Assembly (NCBI RefSeq): GCF_021730615.1
Contig: NZ_JAJLMN010000001.1
Location: forward strand, 3,917,501 to 3,981,500
Length of the DNA stretch: 64,000 nucleotides
Reading direction: 5' to 3'
Source of the DNA: Lichenibacterium dinghuense
GTDB lineage: Bacteria; Pseudomonadota; Alphaproteobacteria; Rhizobiales; Beijerinckiaceae
The number at the start of each line of letters is the position of its first letter. Within the stretch, counting starts at the first letter, position 1. The translations under genes and the position numbers were made by a program. Below the pieces are notes generated by a model that was given only the letters and a program-made list of their open reading frames with translations, had not been told where the DNA came from and searched no databases. Positions 1-9,525 of the stretch are shown here, in pieces.

Positions 1-2
1 AC

Positions 3-1310
3 AACGCGCGCCGCGCCCGCACCCCCATGGTCAACGTCGTGGGCGACCACGCCGGCTACCACCTGCCCTATGACGCTCCGCTGACGAGCGACATCGACTC
101 GCTCGCCCGGCCCATGTCGCACTGGCTGCGCCGCTGCACGGGCCCGGACGACGTCGGCCCCGCCGCCGCGGCGGCGATCGTCGCGGCGCGCAGCCACCCC
201 GGCGTCGCCACGCTGGTGCTGCCCGCCGACGCGGCTTGGGGCGATGCCGGCGGTCCCGCTGACATCGCGCCGGCGCAGATCCCGGCGCCGCGCGCCGTGC
301 CGGAGGAGCGGGTCGCCGCCGCCGCCGAGGCGATCCGCCGGGCGGGGCCCCGCGCCGGCCTCCTGCTGCGCCACGAGGGCCTGCGCGCGGATGGGCTGGA
401 GGTGGCGGGGCGCATCGCCGCCGCGACCGGGGCGCGGCTCTTCGCGCCCGTGCAGATCCCGCGCGTCGAGGCCGGGCTCGGCCGCGTGCCCGTCACCAAG
501 ATCCCCTACGCGATCGACCTCGCGCTGAAGTGCCTCGCCGAGGTCGACGTGCTCGTGCTCGTCGGCGCGCCCGAGCCGGTGGCCTTCTTCGCCTATCCGG
601 GTAAGCCGAGCCGCCTGCTGCCCGAGGGCGCGCCGGCGCTGCTCCTGGCGGAGCCGGGCGAGGACATCACCGGCGCGCTCGCCGCCCTGGCCGACCGGCT
701 CGGGGCCAAGGCGCCGCCGGAGGTCGCGCGGCCCGCGCCGCTCGAGGGCGCGCCGTCCGGCGACCTCACCGACGCGGCGCTGTCGCGCTCGATCGCCATG
801 CTGATGCCGGAGGGCGCCATCGTGGTCGACGAGGGGCTGACCACGGCCCGCTCGGCCTTCGACCTCCTCAAGGGCGCGCCGCCGCACGACTACCTGATGC
901 TGACGGGCGGCGCGATCGGCATGGGGCCGGGCGCCGCGGCCGGCGCCGCGCTGGGCGCGCCGGGGCGCAAGGTGGTGGCGCTGCAGGCGGACGGCTCCGG
1001 CCTCTACACCGTGCAGGGCCTGTGGACGCAGGCGCGCGAGAAGCTCGACGTGGTGACGATCGTCTTCTCCAACCGCGCCTACGCGATCCTGCAGCGCGAG
1101 ATGCGCAACGTCGGCGTGACCGAGTTCGGCGAGAACGCAAAGCGCATGATGCAGATCGACGATCCCGCGGTCGATTGGGTGTCGCTCGCCAACGGCTTCG
1201 GCGTCGAGGGCGCGGCGGTCGAGACCGCGGAAGGGTTCCACGCCGTGCTGGACTACGCGCTGAGCCGGGACAGGCAGGGGCCGTTCCTGATCGAGGCCGT
1301 GATGGCGTGA
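3..1310 (+). CDS. Acetolactate synthase large-subunit family TPP enzyme (5' truncated by window edge)
   Basis: This is the carboxy-terminal part (about 435 residues) of a thiamine pyrophosphate-dependent enzyme related to the acetolactate synthase large subunit. The frame is open to the left edge; the first in-frame ATG (27) lies inside conserved sequence (NARRARTPMVNVVGDHA), so the real start is outside the window. The end of the pyrimidine-binding domain, a central domain and the C-terminal TPP/Mg-binding domain can be followed. The TPP motif begins ADGSGLYT rather than the usual GDG and is followed about 25 residues later by SNRAY. No regulatory small subunit is adjacent, so a role in branched-chain amino acid synthesis is uncertain; another 2-oxoacid carboligase or decarboxylase is possible. 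The family call is firm, the substrate is not. Confidence 0.85.
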   Translation, partial: NARRARTPMVNVVGDHAGYHLPYDAPLTSDIDSLARPMSHWLRRCTGPDDVGPAAAAAIVAARSHPGVATLVLPADAAWGDAGGPADIAPAQIPAPRAVPEERVAAAAEAIRRAGPRAGLLLRHEGLRADGLEVAGRIAAATGARLFAPVQIPRVEAGLGRVPVTKIPYAIDLALKCLAEVDVLVLVGAPEPVAFFAYPGKPSRLLPEGAPALLLAEPGEDITGALAALADRLGAKAPPEVARPAPLEGAPSGDLTDAALSRSIAMLMPEGAIVVDEGLTTARSAFDLLKGAPPHDYLMLTGGAIGMGPGAAAGAALGAPGRKVVALQADGSGLYTVQGLWTQAREKLDVVTIVFSNRAYAILQREMRNVGVTEFGENAKRMMQIDDPAVDWVSLANGFGVEGAAVETAEGFHAVLDYALSRDRQGPFLIEAVMA

Positions 1311-1411
1311 AAAGTGGTTTCGAAAGGCCTCGGCCTTTCGCGGGTTTCAGGGCAGAGCCCTGAAGGACATGCGTTTGGCGCTCCCTGCGCCGGTTTGTGG
1401 TCGGTCGAGTG

Positions 1412-1804
1412 ATGGTCGGAAAAGTGGAAGCCTACGCGGCGCTGGGCGCCGCGCTGAAGAACGAGCGCTGGGCCTGGTCGGGCCACGGCGAGGACGGGAC
1501 CACGGTGGTGGTCACGCTCTGGGCCGACAAGCTGCGCGACGTGCCGGGCGGCGGCCACCGCTACGACCTGTTCGACGCGCCCGACCTCGACGCCTGGCGC
1601 ACCAAGCGCGGCAACCGCGAGCGCATCCGCGACCTCGTGATGGCGCGCGACCACGCGGACGGGCTGTTCAAGGTCGTGGTCGGCCGGGCCAACGAGGAGG
1701 GCGACGCCATGCTGGAGGGGTCGGTCTACGAGGCCTCCGACATCGTCATGCGGCTGATCGACCTCGACGAGACCACGGGCGAGTTCAGCGCCGAGAGCGT
1801 GTGA
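1412..1804 (+). CDS. Conserved-looking hypothetical protein, 130 aa
   Basis: A soluble protein of 130 residues that I cannot name. It starts MVGKVEAYAALGAALKN and carries an RWAWSG segment early, followed by alternating strands and helices and an acidic C-terminus. There is no signal peptide, membrane segment or metal-binding cluster. I chose the ATG at 1412; an in-frame GTG at 1397 would add five residues, and neither has a strong ribosome binding site. It lies about 100 bp after the TPP enzyme in the same direction and may be cotranscribed with it. Reality of the gene rests on its length and alphaproteobacterial codon use. Confidence 0.6.
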   Translation: MVGKVEAYAALGAALKNERWAWSGHGEDGTTVVVTLWADKLRDVPGGGHRYDLFDAPDLDAWRTKRGNRERIRDLVMARDHADGLFKVVVGRANEEGDAMLEGSVYEASDIVMRLIDLDETTGEFSAESV

Positions 1805-1894
1805 GCGCGCCGCCCGATTGTCGGGCCGGGCTCCGGTCTCCTAGGATGGACTCCGCCGGAGCGAAGCCCGGCGAAGCGACATCCGGGAGGAATC

Positions 1895-3004
1895 ATGCAG
1901 GCCATCTCGCGCGCGGCCGCCTGCGCCGCCGCCCTCGTCCTCGCGTCCGCGGCCTCGGCCGAGACCGCCGCCGTCCCGCCCGACTTTTCCGCCCTGGAGA
2001 CGCAGCAGAACGCCGCCAACGGCGCGCCCGGCCCGCGCTCGGTGCCCCCGAAGACGATCCCCGTGCCGCACGACGTCGACGCCGCCACGGAGGCGCTGAT
2101 CGCCGCGCCCTACCGCGTGCCGGCCTGGGATGCGAACCCGCCCGACGCAGCGGCGTGGAAGGCGTTGGTCGACAAGCTCGCGCAGGCGGCGCTGCCCGGC
2201 CTCGCGAAGGCGCGCGCGGCGCTCGGCGTGTCGATCGAGCCCACCACGGTCGGCGGCGTGAAGGCCTTCGTGCTGACGCCGCGGGAGATCCCCGAGGCCC
2301 ACAAGGACCAGCTGATCTACAACATCCACGGCGGCGGCTACGTCTATGGCCCCGGCGAATCCGGCACCGCCGAGGCCATGCTGATGGCGGCCTACGGCGG
2401 CTACAAGGTCATCGCGGTCGACTACCGCATGCCGCCGGACTTCCCCTACCCGGCCGCCATGGACGACGCCGACGCGGCCTACAGGGCGATCATCGCGACC
2501 ACCGACCCGAAGAAGGTGGCCGTGGTCGGCACGTCGACGGGCGGCGGCATGACGCTGGCCCTGATGCTGCGGCTGAAGGCCGAGGGCGTGGCGCTGCCCG
2601 GCGCCATCGCGCCCGGCACGCCCTGGTCCGACATGACCGAGACGGGCGACACCTACAAGACCAACGAGTGGGTCGACAACGTGCTGGTGAGCTACGACGG
2701 CTACCTCACCCACGCGGCCCAGCTCTACGCGAACGGCCACGACCTCAAAGACCCGCAGCTCTCGCCCATCTACGGCGACTTCCACGGCCTGCCGCCGACG
2801 ATCCTGACCAGCGGCACGCGCGACCTGTTCCTGTCCAACACCGTGCGGACGCAGCAGAAGCTGCGCGAGGCGGGCGTCGTGCAGGAGCTGCAGGTCTACG
2901 AGGGGATCTCCCACGCGCAATACCTGTTCGACCCGACCTCGCAGCTCACGAAGGAGGTGTTCGGGGAATATGCGCGGTTCTTCGACGGGCATTTGGCGAG
3001 GTAG
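1895..3004 (+). CDS. Exported alpha/beta-hydrolase esterase (hormone-sensitive-lipase type)
   Basis: Predicted periplasmic or secreted serine esterase of 369 residues. A Sec signal peptide (about residues 1-23, ending ASAASA) precedes the alpha/beta-hydrolase fold. The oxyanion-hole motif HGGG begins at residue 145 ([10 protein letters not shown]), the nucleophile is Ser214 in GTSTGG, and Asp310 (TRDLF) and His340 (ISHAQY) complete the triad, as in the hormone-sensitive-lipase (bacterial class IV) branch. The start is supported by GGGAGGA six to seven bases upstream. Substrate unknown; short-chain acyl esters are typical of the family. It stands alone between a hypothetical gene and a palindromic repeat. 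Confidence 0.85.
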   Translation: MQAISRAAACAAALVLASAASAETAAVPPDFSALETQQNAANGAPGPRSVPPKTIPVPHDVDAATEALIAAPYRVPAWDANPPDAAAWKALVDKLAQAALPGLAKARAALGVSIEPTTVGGVKAFVLTPREIPEAHKDQLIYNIHGGGYVYGPGESGTAEAMLMAAYGGYKVIAVDYRMPPDFPYPAAMDDADAAYRAIIATTDPKKVAVVGTSTGGGMTLALMLRLKAEGVALPGAIAPGTPWSDMTETGDTYKTNEWVDNVLVSYDGYLTHAAQLYANGHDLKDPQLSPIYGDFHGLPPTILTSGTRDLFLSNTVRTQQKLREAGVVQELQVYEGISHAQYLFDPTSQLTKEVFGEYARFFDGHLAR

Positions 3005-3016
3005 GGCGAGAGTGTC

Positions 3017-3145
3017 CCTTCTCCTGTGAACGGGAGAAGGTGGCCCGACGCAGTCGAGTCGGATGAGGGGAAGCGCGACGGTCCGAGGTCCCCTCATCCG
3101 TCGTCGCTTCGCGCCGACACCTTCTCCCGCGCCGCGGGAGAAGGA
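3017..3145. repeat. Large palindromic intergenic repeat element
   Basis: The gap between the convergent esterase and edd genes is filled by an imperfect giant inverted repeat. GGGAGAAGGTG (3032-3042) pairs with CACCTTCTCCC (3118-3128), and GGATGAGGGG (3061-3070) pairs with CCCCTCATCC (3090-3099). Each end also has its own small palindrome (CTTCTCC...GGGAGAAGG and CTTCTCCCGCGCCGCGGGAGAAG). The arrangement resembles dispersed palindromic elements common in rhizobial genomes and could act as a bidirectional transcript end. That it is dispersed cannot be shown from one copy. Confidence 0.7.
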
Positions 3146-3151
3146 GAGTCC

Positions 3152-4978
<1,827 letters not shown>

Positions 4979-5082
4979 GGAAATCCTCGTCGTCCGGCGG
5001 GCCCGCCGTGGCCGGCGCGTCCTGCGATCCCGGGATGTACCACGCCGGCGCATCCGGTCCAATCGCGCTTCACGGCCCCCGT

Positions 5083-5094
5083 GCAAGCGCTTGC
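5083..5094. promoter_or_regulatory. Perfect palindrome, probable LacI-family operator of edd
   Basis: GCAAGCGCTTGC is a perfect 12-bp palindrome with the GC-centred symmetry typical of LacI/GalR-family operators (compare TGAAAGCGCTTTCA-like sites). It lies in the divergent region between edd and the dehydrogenase gene, closer to the presumed edd promoter. A sugar-responsive repressor acting on edd is the simplest reading; the repressor gene is not in the window. Confidence 0.5.
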
Positions 5095-5109
5095 CCGGCG
5101 GCCCGCGAC

Positions 5110-5134
5110 GGAACGCCTCGCGAGATGGATCGTT
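5110..5134 (+). promoter_or_regulatory. EcfG-type general stress promoter upstream of SDR gene
   Basis: GGAAC (5110-5114), exactly 16 bases, then CGTT (5131-5134): a perfect match to the alphaproteobacterial general-stress ECF sigma factor (EcfG/SigT) consensus. It lies 46 bp upstream of the short-chain dehydrogenase start and points towards it. Confidence 0.7.
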
Positions 5135-5180
5135 GAGCGGGAGCTAAGGCGGGGCCGTCCCGCCCGACGAGGACCGCATC

Positions 5181-6062
5181 ATGAGCGACGCCAAGGCCGC
5201 CGACGACAGATCCGCCGCCCCCGCCCAGTTCGACCCCGGCCGCGTGCCGCACGTCGCCTACAACCAGGTCCTCGAGGGCCAGCCCGCCATCGTCACCGGC
5301 GCCAATTCCGGCATCGGCGAGGCGGTGGCGCTGGGCCTCGCCCAGGCCGGCGCCGACGTCGCGGTGAACTACGTCACCCATCCCGAGACCGCCGAGGAGG
5401 TCGCCCACAAGATCGAGGGCTTCGGCCGGCGCGCCATCGTGGTCAAGGCCGACGTGTCCAAGGAGGACGAGGTCGAGGCCATGTACGCCAAGGCCATCGC
5501 CGAGTTCGGCACGCTGCACATCTCGGTCAGCAACGCCGGCCTGCAGCAGGACTCGCCGCTCGTGTCGATGACGCTGGCCCAGTGGGAGAAGGTGATCTCG
5601 GTCAACCTCACCGGCCAGTTCCTGTGCCAGCGGGCGGCGGCGCGCGAGTTCCTCCGGCGCGGCGTCGTCAAGGGCGTGTCGCTCGCGGCCGGCAAGATGA
5701 TCTGCATGAGCTCCGTCCACCAGCAGATCGCCTGGGCGGGCCACGTCAACTACGCCTCGTCGAAGGGCGGCATCATGATGCTGATGCAGAGCATGGCGCA
5801 GGAGCTCGCGCCGCACTTCGTGCGCGTCAACGCCATCGGCCCCGGCGCCATCCGCACGCCCATCAACAAGCCGGCCTGGTCGACGCCGGAAGCCTACGCC
5901 GACCTGATGACGCTGGTGCCCTACAAGCGCATCGGCGAGCCCGACGACATCGCCCAGGCGGCCGTGTGGCTGGCGTCCGACGCCGCCGACTACGTGACGG
6001 GCACGACGATGTTCGTGGACGGCGGCATGACGCTCTACCCCGGCTTCGCCACCGGCGGCTGA
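5181..6062 (+). CDS. SDR family NAD(P)-dependent oxidoreductase (glucose 1-dehydrogenase-like), stress-controlled
   Basis: A 293-residue classical short-chain dehydrogenase. It has the nucleotide-binding motif TGANSGIGEAV (about residue 38), NAG (SVSNAGLQQ), the catalytic Ser in MSSVHQQ and the YxxxK motif YASSK, and ends with a typical GTTMFVDGGMTL segment. The extra 30-residue N-terminal extension (FDPGRVPHVAYNQVLEGQ) resembles stress-associated SDRs annotated as glucose 1-dehydrogenase or YhdG-like. GAGGA precedes the ATG. A perfect EcfG promoter upstream suggests induction in general stress. The true substrate is unknown. Confidence 0.88.
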   Translation: MSDAKAADDRSAAPAQFDPGRVPHVAYNQVLEGQPAIVTGANSGIGEAVALGLAQAGADVAVNYVTHPETAEEVAHKIEGFGRRAIVVKADVSKEDEVEAMYAKAIAEFGTLHISVSNAGLQQDSPLVSMTLAQWEKVISVNLTGQFLCQRAAAREFLRRGVVKGVSLAAGKMICMSSVHQQIAWAGHVNYASSKGGIMMLMQSMAQELAPHFVRVNAIGPGAIRTPINKPAWSTPEAYADLMTLVPYKRIGEPDDIAQAAVWLASDAADYVTGTTMFVDGGMTLYPGFATGG

Positions 6063-6068
6063 CGCCCC

Positions 6069-6701
6069 TCAGCTCCGCTCCACCGCGGCCGTCGCGGCGT
6101 CCAGCGCCGCCGCGACGGCGGCGCTCTGCTCGGCCGTCAGGGGCCCGCGGGCGTAGCGCATGCGCAGGGCGAGCTTCAGCCCCTCCTTGGCCCGCACGAC
6201 GGACGGGTGCGGGCCATCGCCCTGGGCCGCCGCGGCCTCGCCCATCCGGCGCAGCAGGGCCTCCAGCGTCGCCCTGTTGGCCTCCAGCATGGCCCGGCCC
6301 TCGTCGGTGATGCCGTGCAGCTTCTTGGTGCCCTCGCCGGGCGTCACGACCGTGTGGCCGAGCTCCTCGAGCAGCGACAGCGTCGGGTAGACCACGCCCG
6401 GCGAGGGGCTGTAGGCGCCGCCGACCGCGTCCTCGACCGCCTTGATGATCTCGTAGCCGTGCCGCGGCTTCTCGGCGACGAGGTGGAGGATCACGAGCCG
6501 CAGGTCGCCGTGGGCGAAGAAGCGGCCGAGGTCCGAGCGCTCGCCGCGCCCGCGCCCGAAGAGGCCGCCGCGGCGCTCGTCGTCGGACCGGCCGCGCGAC
6601 GGCCCGCCGTGATGCCGGCCGCGGCCGAAGTGGCCGTGTCCCTCGTCGCGCGAGCCGTGGTCGCGGTGGAAGCGGAGGTGGAAGGCGTGGAACGGGTGCA
6701 T
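6069..6701 (-). CDS. PadR family transcriptional regulator with His-rich N-terminus
   Basis: A 210-residue winged-helix repressor of the PadR family. The HTH region is clear (LRLVILHLVAEKPRHGYEII, then YSPSPGVVYPTLSLLEELG), followed by the dimerising C-terminal helix. The first 31 residues contain nine histidines, then Arg/Gly-rich sequence, suggesting a metal- or nucleic-acid-binding extension ahead of the core domain. The start is the ATG at 6701, 14 bp before an inverted repeat that probably serves for autoregulation. It is convergent with the SDR gene (6-bp gap). Ligand and targets are unknown. Confidence 0.88.
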   Translation of the reverse strand: MHPFHAFHLRFHRDHGSRDEGHGHFGRGRHHGGPSRGRSDDERRGGLFGRGRGERSDLGRFFAHGDLRLVILHLVAEKPRHGYEIIKAVEDAVGGAYSPSPGVVYPTLSLLEELGHTVVTPGEGTKKLHGITDEGRAMLEANRATLEALLRRMGEAAAAQGDGPHPSVVRAKEGLKLALRMRYARGPLTAEQSAAVAAALDAATAAVERS

Positions 6702-6714
6702 GGGTTCGATCCAG

Positions 6715-6747
6715 TTTCGATATGTCGAAATTACAGATATATCGAAA
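6715..6747. promoter_or_regulatory. Inverted-repeat operator, probable PadR autoregulatory site
   Basis: TTTCGATAT (6715-6723) and ATATCGAAA (6739-6747) form a perfect 9-bp inverted repeat with a 15-bp spacer. A second symmetry, TTTCGA-TATG-TCGAAA, is nested at 6715-6730. The site lies just upstream of the PadR start codon in an AT-rich pocket of otherwise GC-rich sequence, as expected for an autoregulated PadR gene. Confidence 0.65.
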
Positions 6748-6854
6748 TCGCGCTCCCTTCAAGCTCACCGACAGGCCCACGCCAGGGATCGCGCCGCGCG
6801 AGCGGCGGCGCGCATCCGCGCCGGCCGAGGGTCCAGGAGGTCCGACCCTCGGCG

Positions 6855-7658
6855 TCAGTCGGGGTCGGTCGTCGGCGGGGGCCGGAGGATCACGGAGCGA
6901 GCGCGCTCGAAGGGTTCGACCGACACGCTGAGCGAACCCCGGTAGGGGTTGTCGAGCTCCACGATCATGACGAGAACCAGGACGATCGCCGCGACGAAGC
7001 CGGCCAGCAGCCCGGCCTGGATGCGGGCGTCGCGCGCCGGGATCAGGGCCGCGAAGCCGACGAGCAGCAGGCCCATCGCGACGATCAGCGTCCAGACCAG
7101 GCCGGGGATGTGCCCACCCAGGGCTTCGATGCGGGTCGCGCGGGCGGCGTCGAGCTGGTTCAGCACGCGCAGCATGTCGCCCATCACCACGGTGTCGCCG
7201 TTGTCGGCCGGAGACAGCCGCGCGACGTGGCGGTGCAGGTCGGCGAGCGCGGCCGACCCTTCCGGCGGGGAGGTCCCTTCGGCCTGGAGCGGCCATTCCC
7301 GGAGGATCACCGTGTCGAGGTACTGCCTGATATGGTTCTCGACATCGGCCGCCAGAGGCGGAGCCAGCCCCTGGGCGTCGTGGTAGAGGGCCCCGATGAG
7401 GCTGGCCTCGACGCCCGCGTCGTCCGACGCCTTGCTCAGCCCTTCCCAGCTCACCACCGTCAGGAAAGCGAGCAACACGCCGTACAGCACCGCGATGTTG
7501 GTCACGCTGAAGTTCACGAGGTCGGTGTGGCCATCGAGCCGGCCGTTGCCGAGGCATCGGCGGACCAGGGCCTGGCAGGTCCAGGCGACGGCGAGGCCGA
7601 CGGCCAGGAAGGCGAGAGTCAGCAGCCAGGGAGGGCTGCCGTAGACGAGATCGGCCAT
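6855..7658 (-). CDS. DUF4239 family membrane protein
   Basis: A 267-residue integral membrane protein. Hydrophobic helices occur near residues 12-30, 52-72, 180-200 and 215-235, and the segment LYGVLLAFLTVVSWEGLSKA with a following EASLIGALYHDA is typical of DUF4239, a family of unknown function whose topology is two N-terminal and two C-terminal helices around a soluble loop. It is the last gene of a minus-strand group of three or four genes (9405 to 6855) with small gaps, so it is probably expressed with the unknown proteins upstream. No enzymatic motif is visible. Confidence 0.75.
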   Translation of the reverse strand: MADLVYGSPPWLLTLAFLAVGLAVAWTCQALVRRCLGNGRLDGHTDLVNFSVTNIAVLYGVLLAFLTVVSWEGLSKASDDAGVEASLIGALYHDAQGLAPPLAADVENHIRQYLDTVILREWPLQAEGTSPPEGSAALADLHRHVARLSPADNGDTVVMGDMLRVLNQLDAARATRIEALGGHIPGLVWTLIVAMGLLLVGFAALIPARDARIQAGLLAGFVAAIVLVLVMIVELDNPYRGSLSVSVEPFERARSVILRPPPTTDPD

Positions 7659-7679
7659 GGCGTGTCTCTCGGAGGGTCG

Positions 7680-8300
7680 TCAGGTGCCGCCCGCGCTCCG
7701 CGGCACGGTCAGGCGCAGGGCCGCGCCCATCAGGACGCGGAGGGCGAGCCGCAGCAGCGTCCGGCGGCAGGGGATCAGGACCGCGTAGGCGGCCGGCACG
7801 AGCGCGGCCTGGAGCACCGCGGATGCGCCCGAGCCGGCGCGGGCGAAGGCTGCCAGCGCGGCCGCGAGGGCGAACAGCGCCACCAGCGCGTCGAGCGCGG
7901 CGCGGATCGAGGCCAGCGCGTCGCGGGCCGCCGCCATGCGCCCGCCGAGCCGCGCCAGGGCCGCGACCCCGCCGCTGGCCGCCAGGGACTCCACCGTCGT
8001 GAAGCGCAGTGTGGCGCTGCCGTCGAGCCGGAAGTCGGCGCCCATGCCGCCCCCGGCCGGATCGGGGCAGGCCAGCGTCAGGCCCGTGCCGGACAGGCTT
8101 CCGGCCAGGAGGGCCAGAGCCGCCCGCGCTTCCGGAAATCGCAGGCGCCGGGCGCGCGCGAGGTCACCGAGCCACAGCCGGAGCCGGCGGAAGCGCCGGA
8201 GTCCCGCCCCCGCCCCGGTCGGAGCCGCCAGGAAAAAAAAATCCGGCCAAATCCTTGGCCGTCTGCACCAGGAAGCCCCAGCGCGCGAGGGCGATGTCAA
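7680..8300 (-). pseudogene. Probable C-terminal half of a gene split by a frameshift at a T9 run
   Basis: This open frame (up to 206 residues) has no convincing start: the only candidate is a TTG at 8300 inside the preceding gene, without a ribosome binding site. It overlaps the upstream gene by about 137 bp, and both frames pass through a run of nine T on the coding strand. Removing one T would join the upstream protein to this frame directly (...GFFF-LAAPTGAG...), giving one protein of about 423 residues. The sequence holds hydrophobic stretches near its end (LVALFALAAALAAFARA and a further segment), so the fused product could be membrane-attached. Family unknown. A sequencing error, real mutation or programmed slippage are all possible. 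Confidence 0.55.
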
Positions 8301-8952
8301 CCCCTCGATAATGCAGGTCGTGCACGGGCGCGGCCTCGGGCCCGTCCCAGCCGTCGAGCACGCGTGTGGTCACCCCGCCGTCGAGCCGCACCATGGTCTG
8401 CATGACGATCACGTCCACCCCGGTCTCCCAGATGCGGCGCAGCGCGAGGATCGTGTCGCGGTCGAAGGCGGGCCAGGCGGTGCCGGATTCCTCGGCCCAT
8501 TCGACGCTGGGCTCGTCGATGGTGACCTCCTTGAGGCCCATCCTCCGCAGGATGGCCTGGATGTCGCCGCAGGAGCCGGCGACCCGCGCCAGGATGGGCT
8601 CGTGCTCGCCCCGCATGCCGTTGGGGCGGGGCACGGCTGCCCGCGCGGTCTGGCACGCCTGCGCGGCGCGCCGGAGCGTGCCGAAGGTGCGCAGCCCGCC
8701 GGTGGCGACGTCCCAGTCGTCGAAGGCGGTGGTGCCTCCGTCCTCCCCGCGGAAGCCGGGCAGGCCCGCCACGGTCGATCCCGCGTCCCGCACCTCGCCG
8801 ATCGCCCGGCCGAGGAAGTCCTTGTAGAGCTGGGCGATGCGGATCAGGGCTTGCCCGTCCGTGGGCATGCGCTCGGCCGCGATGCCGTCCGACACGATCG
8901 TGTCGATCTCCAGGGTGAGCAGTTTTCCGGCGATGTCGCCGAAATCCGTCAC
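8164..8952 (-). CDS. Hypothetical protein, 262 aa, probably N-terminal part of a frameshifted gene
   Basis: A soluble protein beginning MTDFGDIAGKLLTLEIDTIV. About 240 residues look structured (QALIRIAQLYKDFLG, GWDGPEAAPVHDLHYRG). After the poly-T run, encoding GFFF, it ends in a 22-residue Gly/Pro-rich low-complexity tail, as expected for translation in a wrong frame. I do not recognise a family. It starts 6 bp after the stop of the 148-residue gene and is therefore probably in the same transcript. It may be continued by the frame at 7680-8300. Confidence 0.6.
   Translation of the reverse strand: MTDFGDIAGKLLTLEIDTIVSDGIAAERMPTDGQALIRIAQLYKDFLGRAIGEVRDAGSTVAGLPGFRGEDGGTTAFDDWDVATGGLRTFGTLRRAAQACQTARAAVPRPNGMRGEHEPILARVAGSCGDIQAILRRMGLKEVTIDEPSVEWAEESGTAWPAFDRDTILALRRIWETGVDVIVMQTMVRLDGGVTTRVLDGWDGPEAAPVHDLHYRGVDIALARWGFLVQTAKDLAGFFFPGGSDRGGGGTPALPPAPAVAR
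8233..8241. repeat. Homopolymer run (A9 on +, T9 on coding strand) at a frame switch
   Basis: Nine consecutive A on the plus strand, the longest homopolymer I noticed in this GC-rich window. It lies exactly where the 262-residue frame and the frame that continues to 7680 overlap; eight bases instead of nine would fuse them. Confidence 0.8.
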
Positions 8953-8958
8953 GGCCCG

Positions 8959-9405
8959 CTACCGGCGCATCGTCGCCAGCGCGCTGGCCAGCTTCTGAAG
9001 CTCGGCGAGGTTGCGCAGCATGATGTCGTTGCTCTTCTCGACCTGGGTCTTGTGGAAGCCCTGCAGGTCGCCGCCCGTCGCCGCGAAGCCGGTCGAGAAC
9101 ACGTTGACGATGTGCCCGTCGAGCAGGTTCACCTCGGTGCTGGCCGCCTCGACGGAGGTGCCGGGCCGGGTGGCGACGACCGTGTCCCCGCCGGTGCCGC
9201 TCACCGACACGTCGCCCACGACGGTCACGACCTTCAGCGTCACGAGCTGGCCGAAGGCGTTTTCCAGCGATCGGAGGAAGTCGCGCGCCGAGACGGCGGC
9301 GGGCGCCCCGGGGGGAACGGAGTCCGGCGAAGGGGACGGGCCGTTCCCCGGCAGCGCGACGACCTGGGGAGCGGGACCGTCGTTCGTCGATGCCATCGCG
9401 CTCAT
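8959..9405 (-). CDS. Hypothetical protein, 148 aa
   Basis: A soluble protein without signal peptide. After a disordered, Pro-rich N-terminus (about 35 residues) it has a helix (ARDFLRSLENAFGQ), an all-beta-looking stretch (VVTVVGDVSVSGTGGDTVV) and a C-terminal amphipathic helix with KTQVEKSNDIMLRNLAELQ that could form a coiled coil. Not recognised. It is the first gene of the minus-strand group and diverges from the GH19 lysin across 120 bp. An in-frame second ATG three codons later is an alternative start. Confidence 0.6.
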   Translation of the reverse strand: MSAMASTNDGPAPQVVALPGNGPSPSPDSVPPGAPAAVSARDFLRSLENAFGQLVTLKVVTVVGDVSVSGTGGDTVVATRPGTSVEAASTEVNLLDGHIVNVFSTGFAATGGDLQGFHKTQVEKSNDIMLRNLAELQKLASALATMRR

Positions 9406-9525
9406 CCCCCGATTGATTCGTTTCGATCCCTCATCGATAGTCTAAGGCCGTCGCGCCGGCCGATGTCAACGCTCGGTGGCAGGTCCCGGCGACGGCGGGG
9501 CCCGGCGTTCACGGGGAGGTCCAAC

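Noticed and set aside
7936-9525. An open frame running from 7936 into the GH19 lysin gene, suggesting an 800-residue protein.
   Set aside because: The upstream part is antisense to the minus-strand genes and Arg/Pro-rich. The lysin domain begins at the TTG with an excellent ribosome binding site, so the extension is a by-product of high GC.
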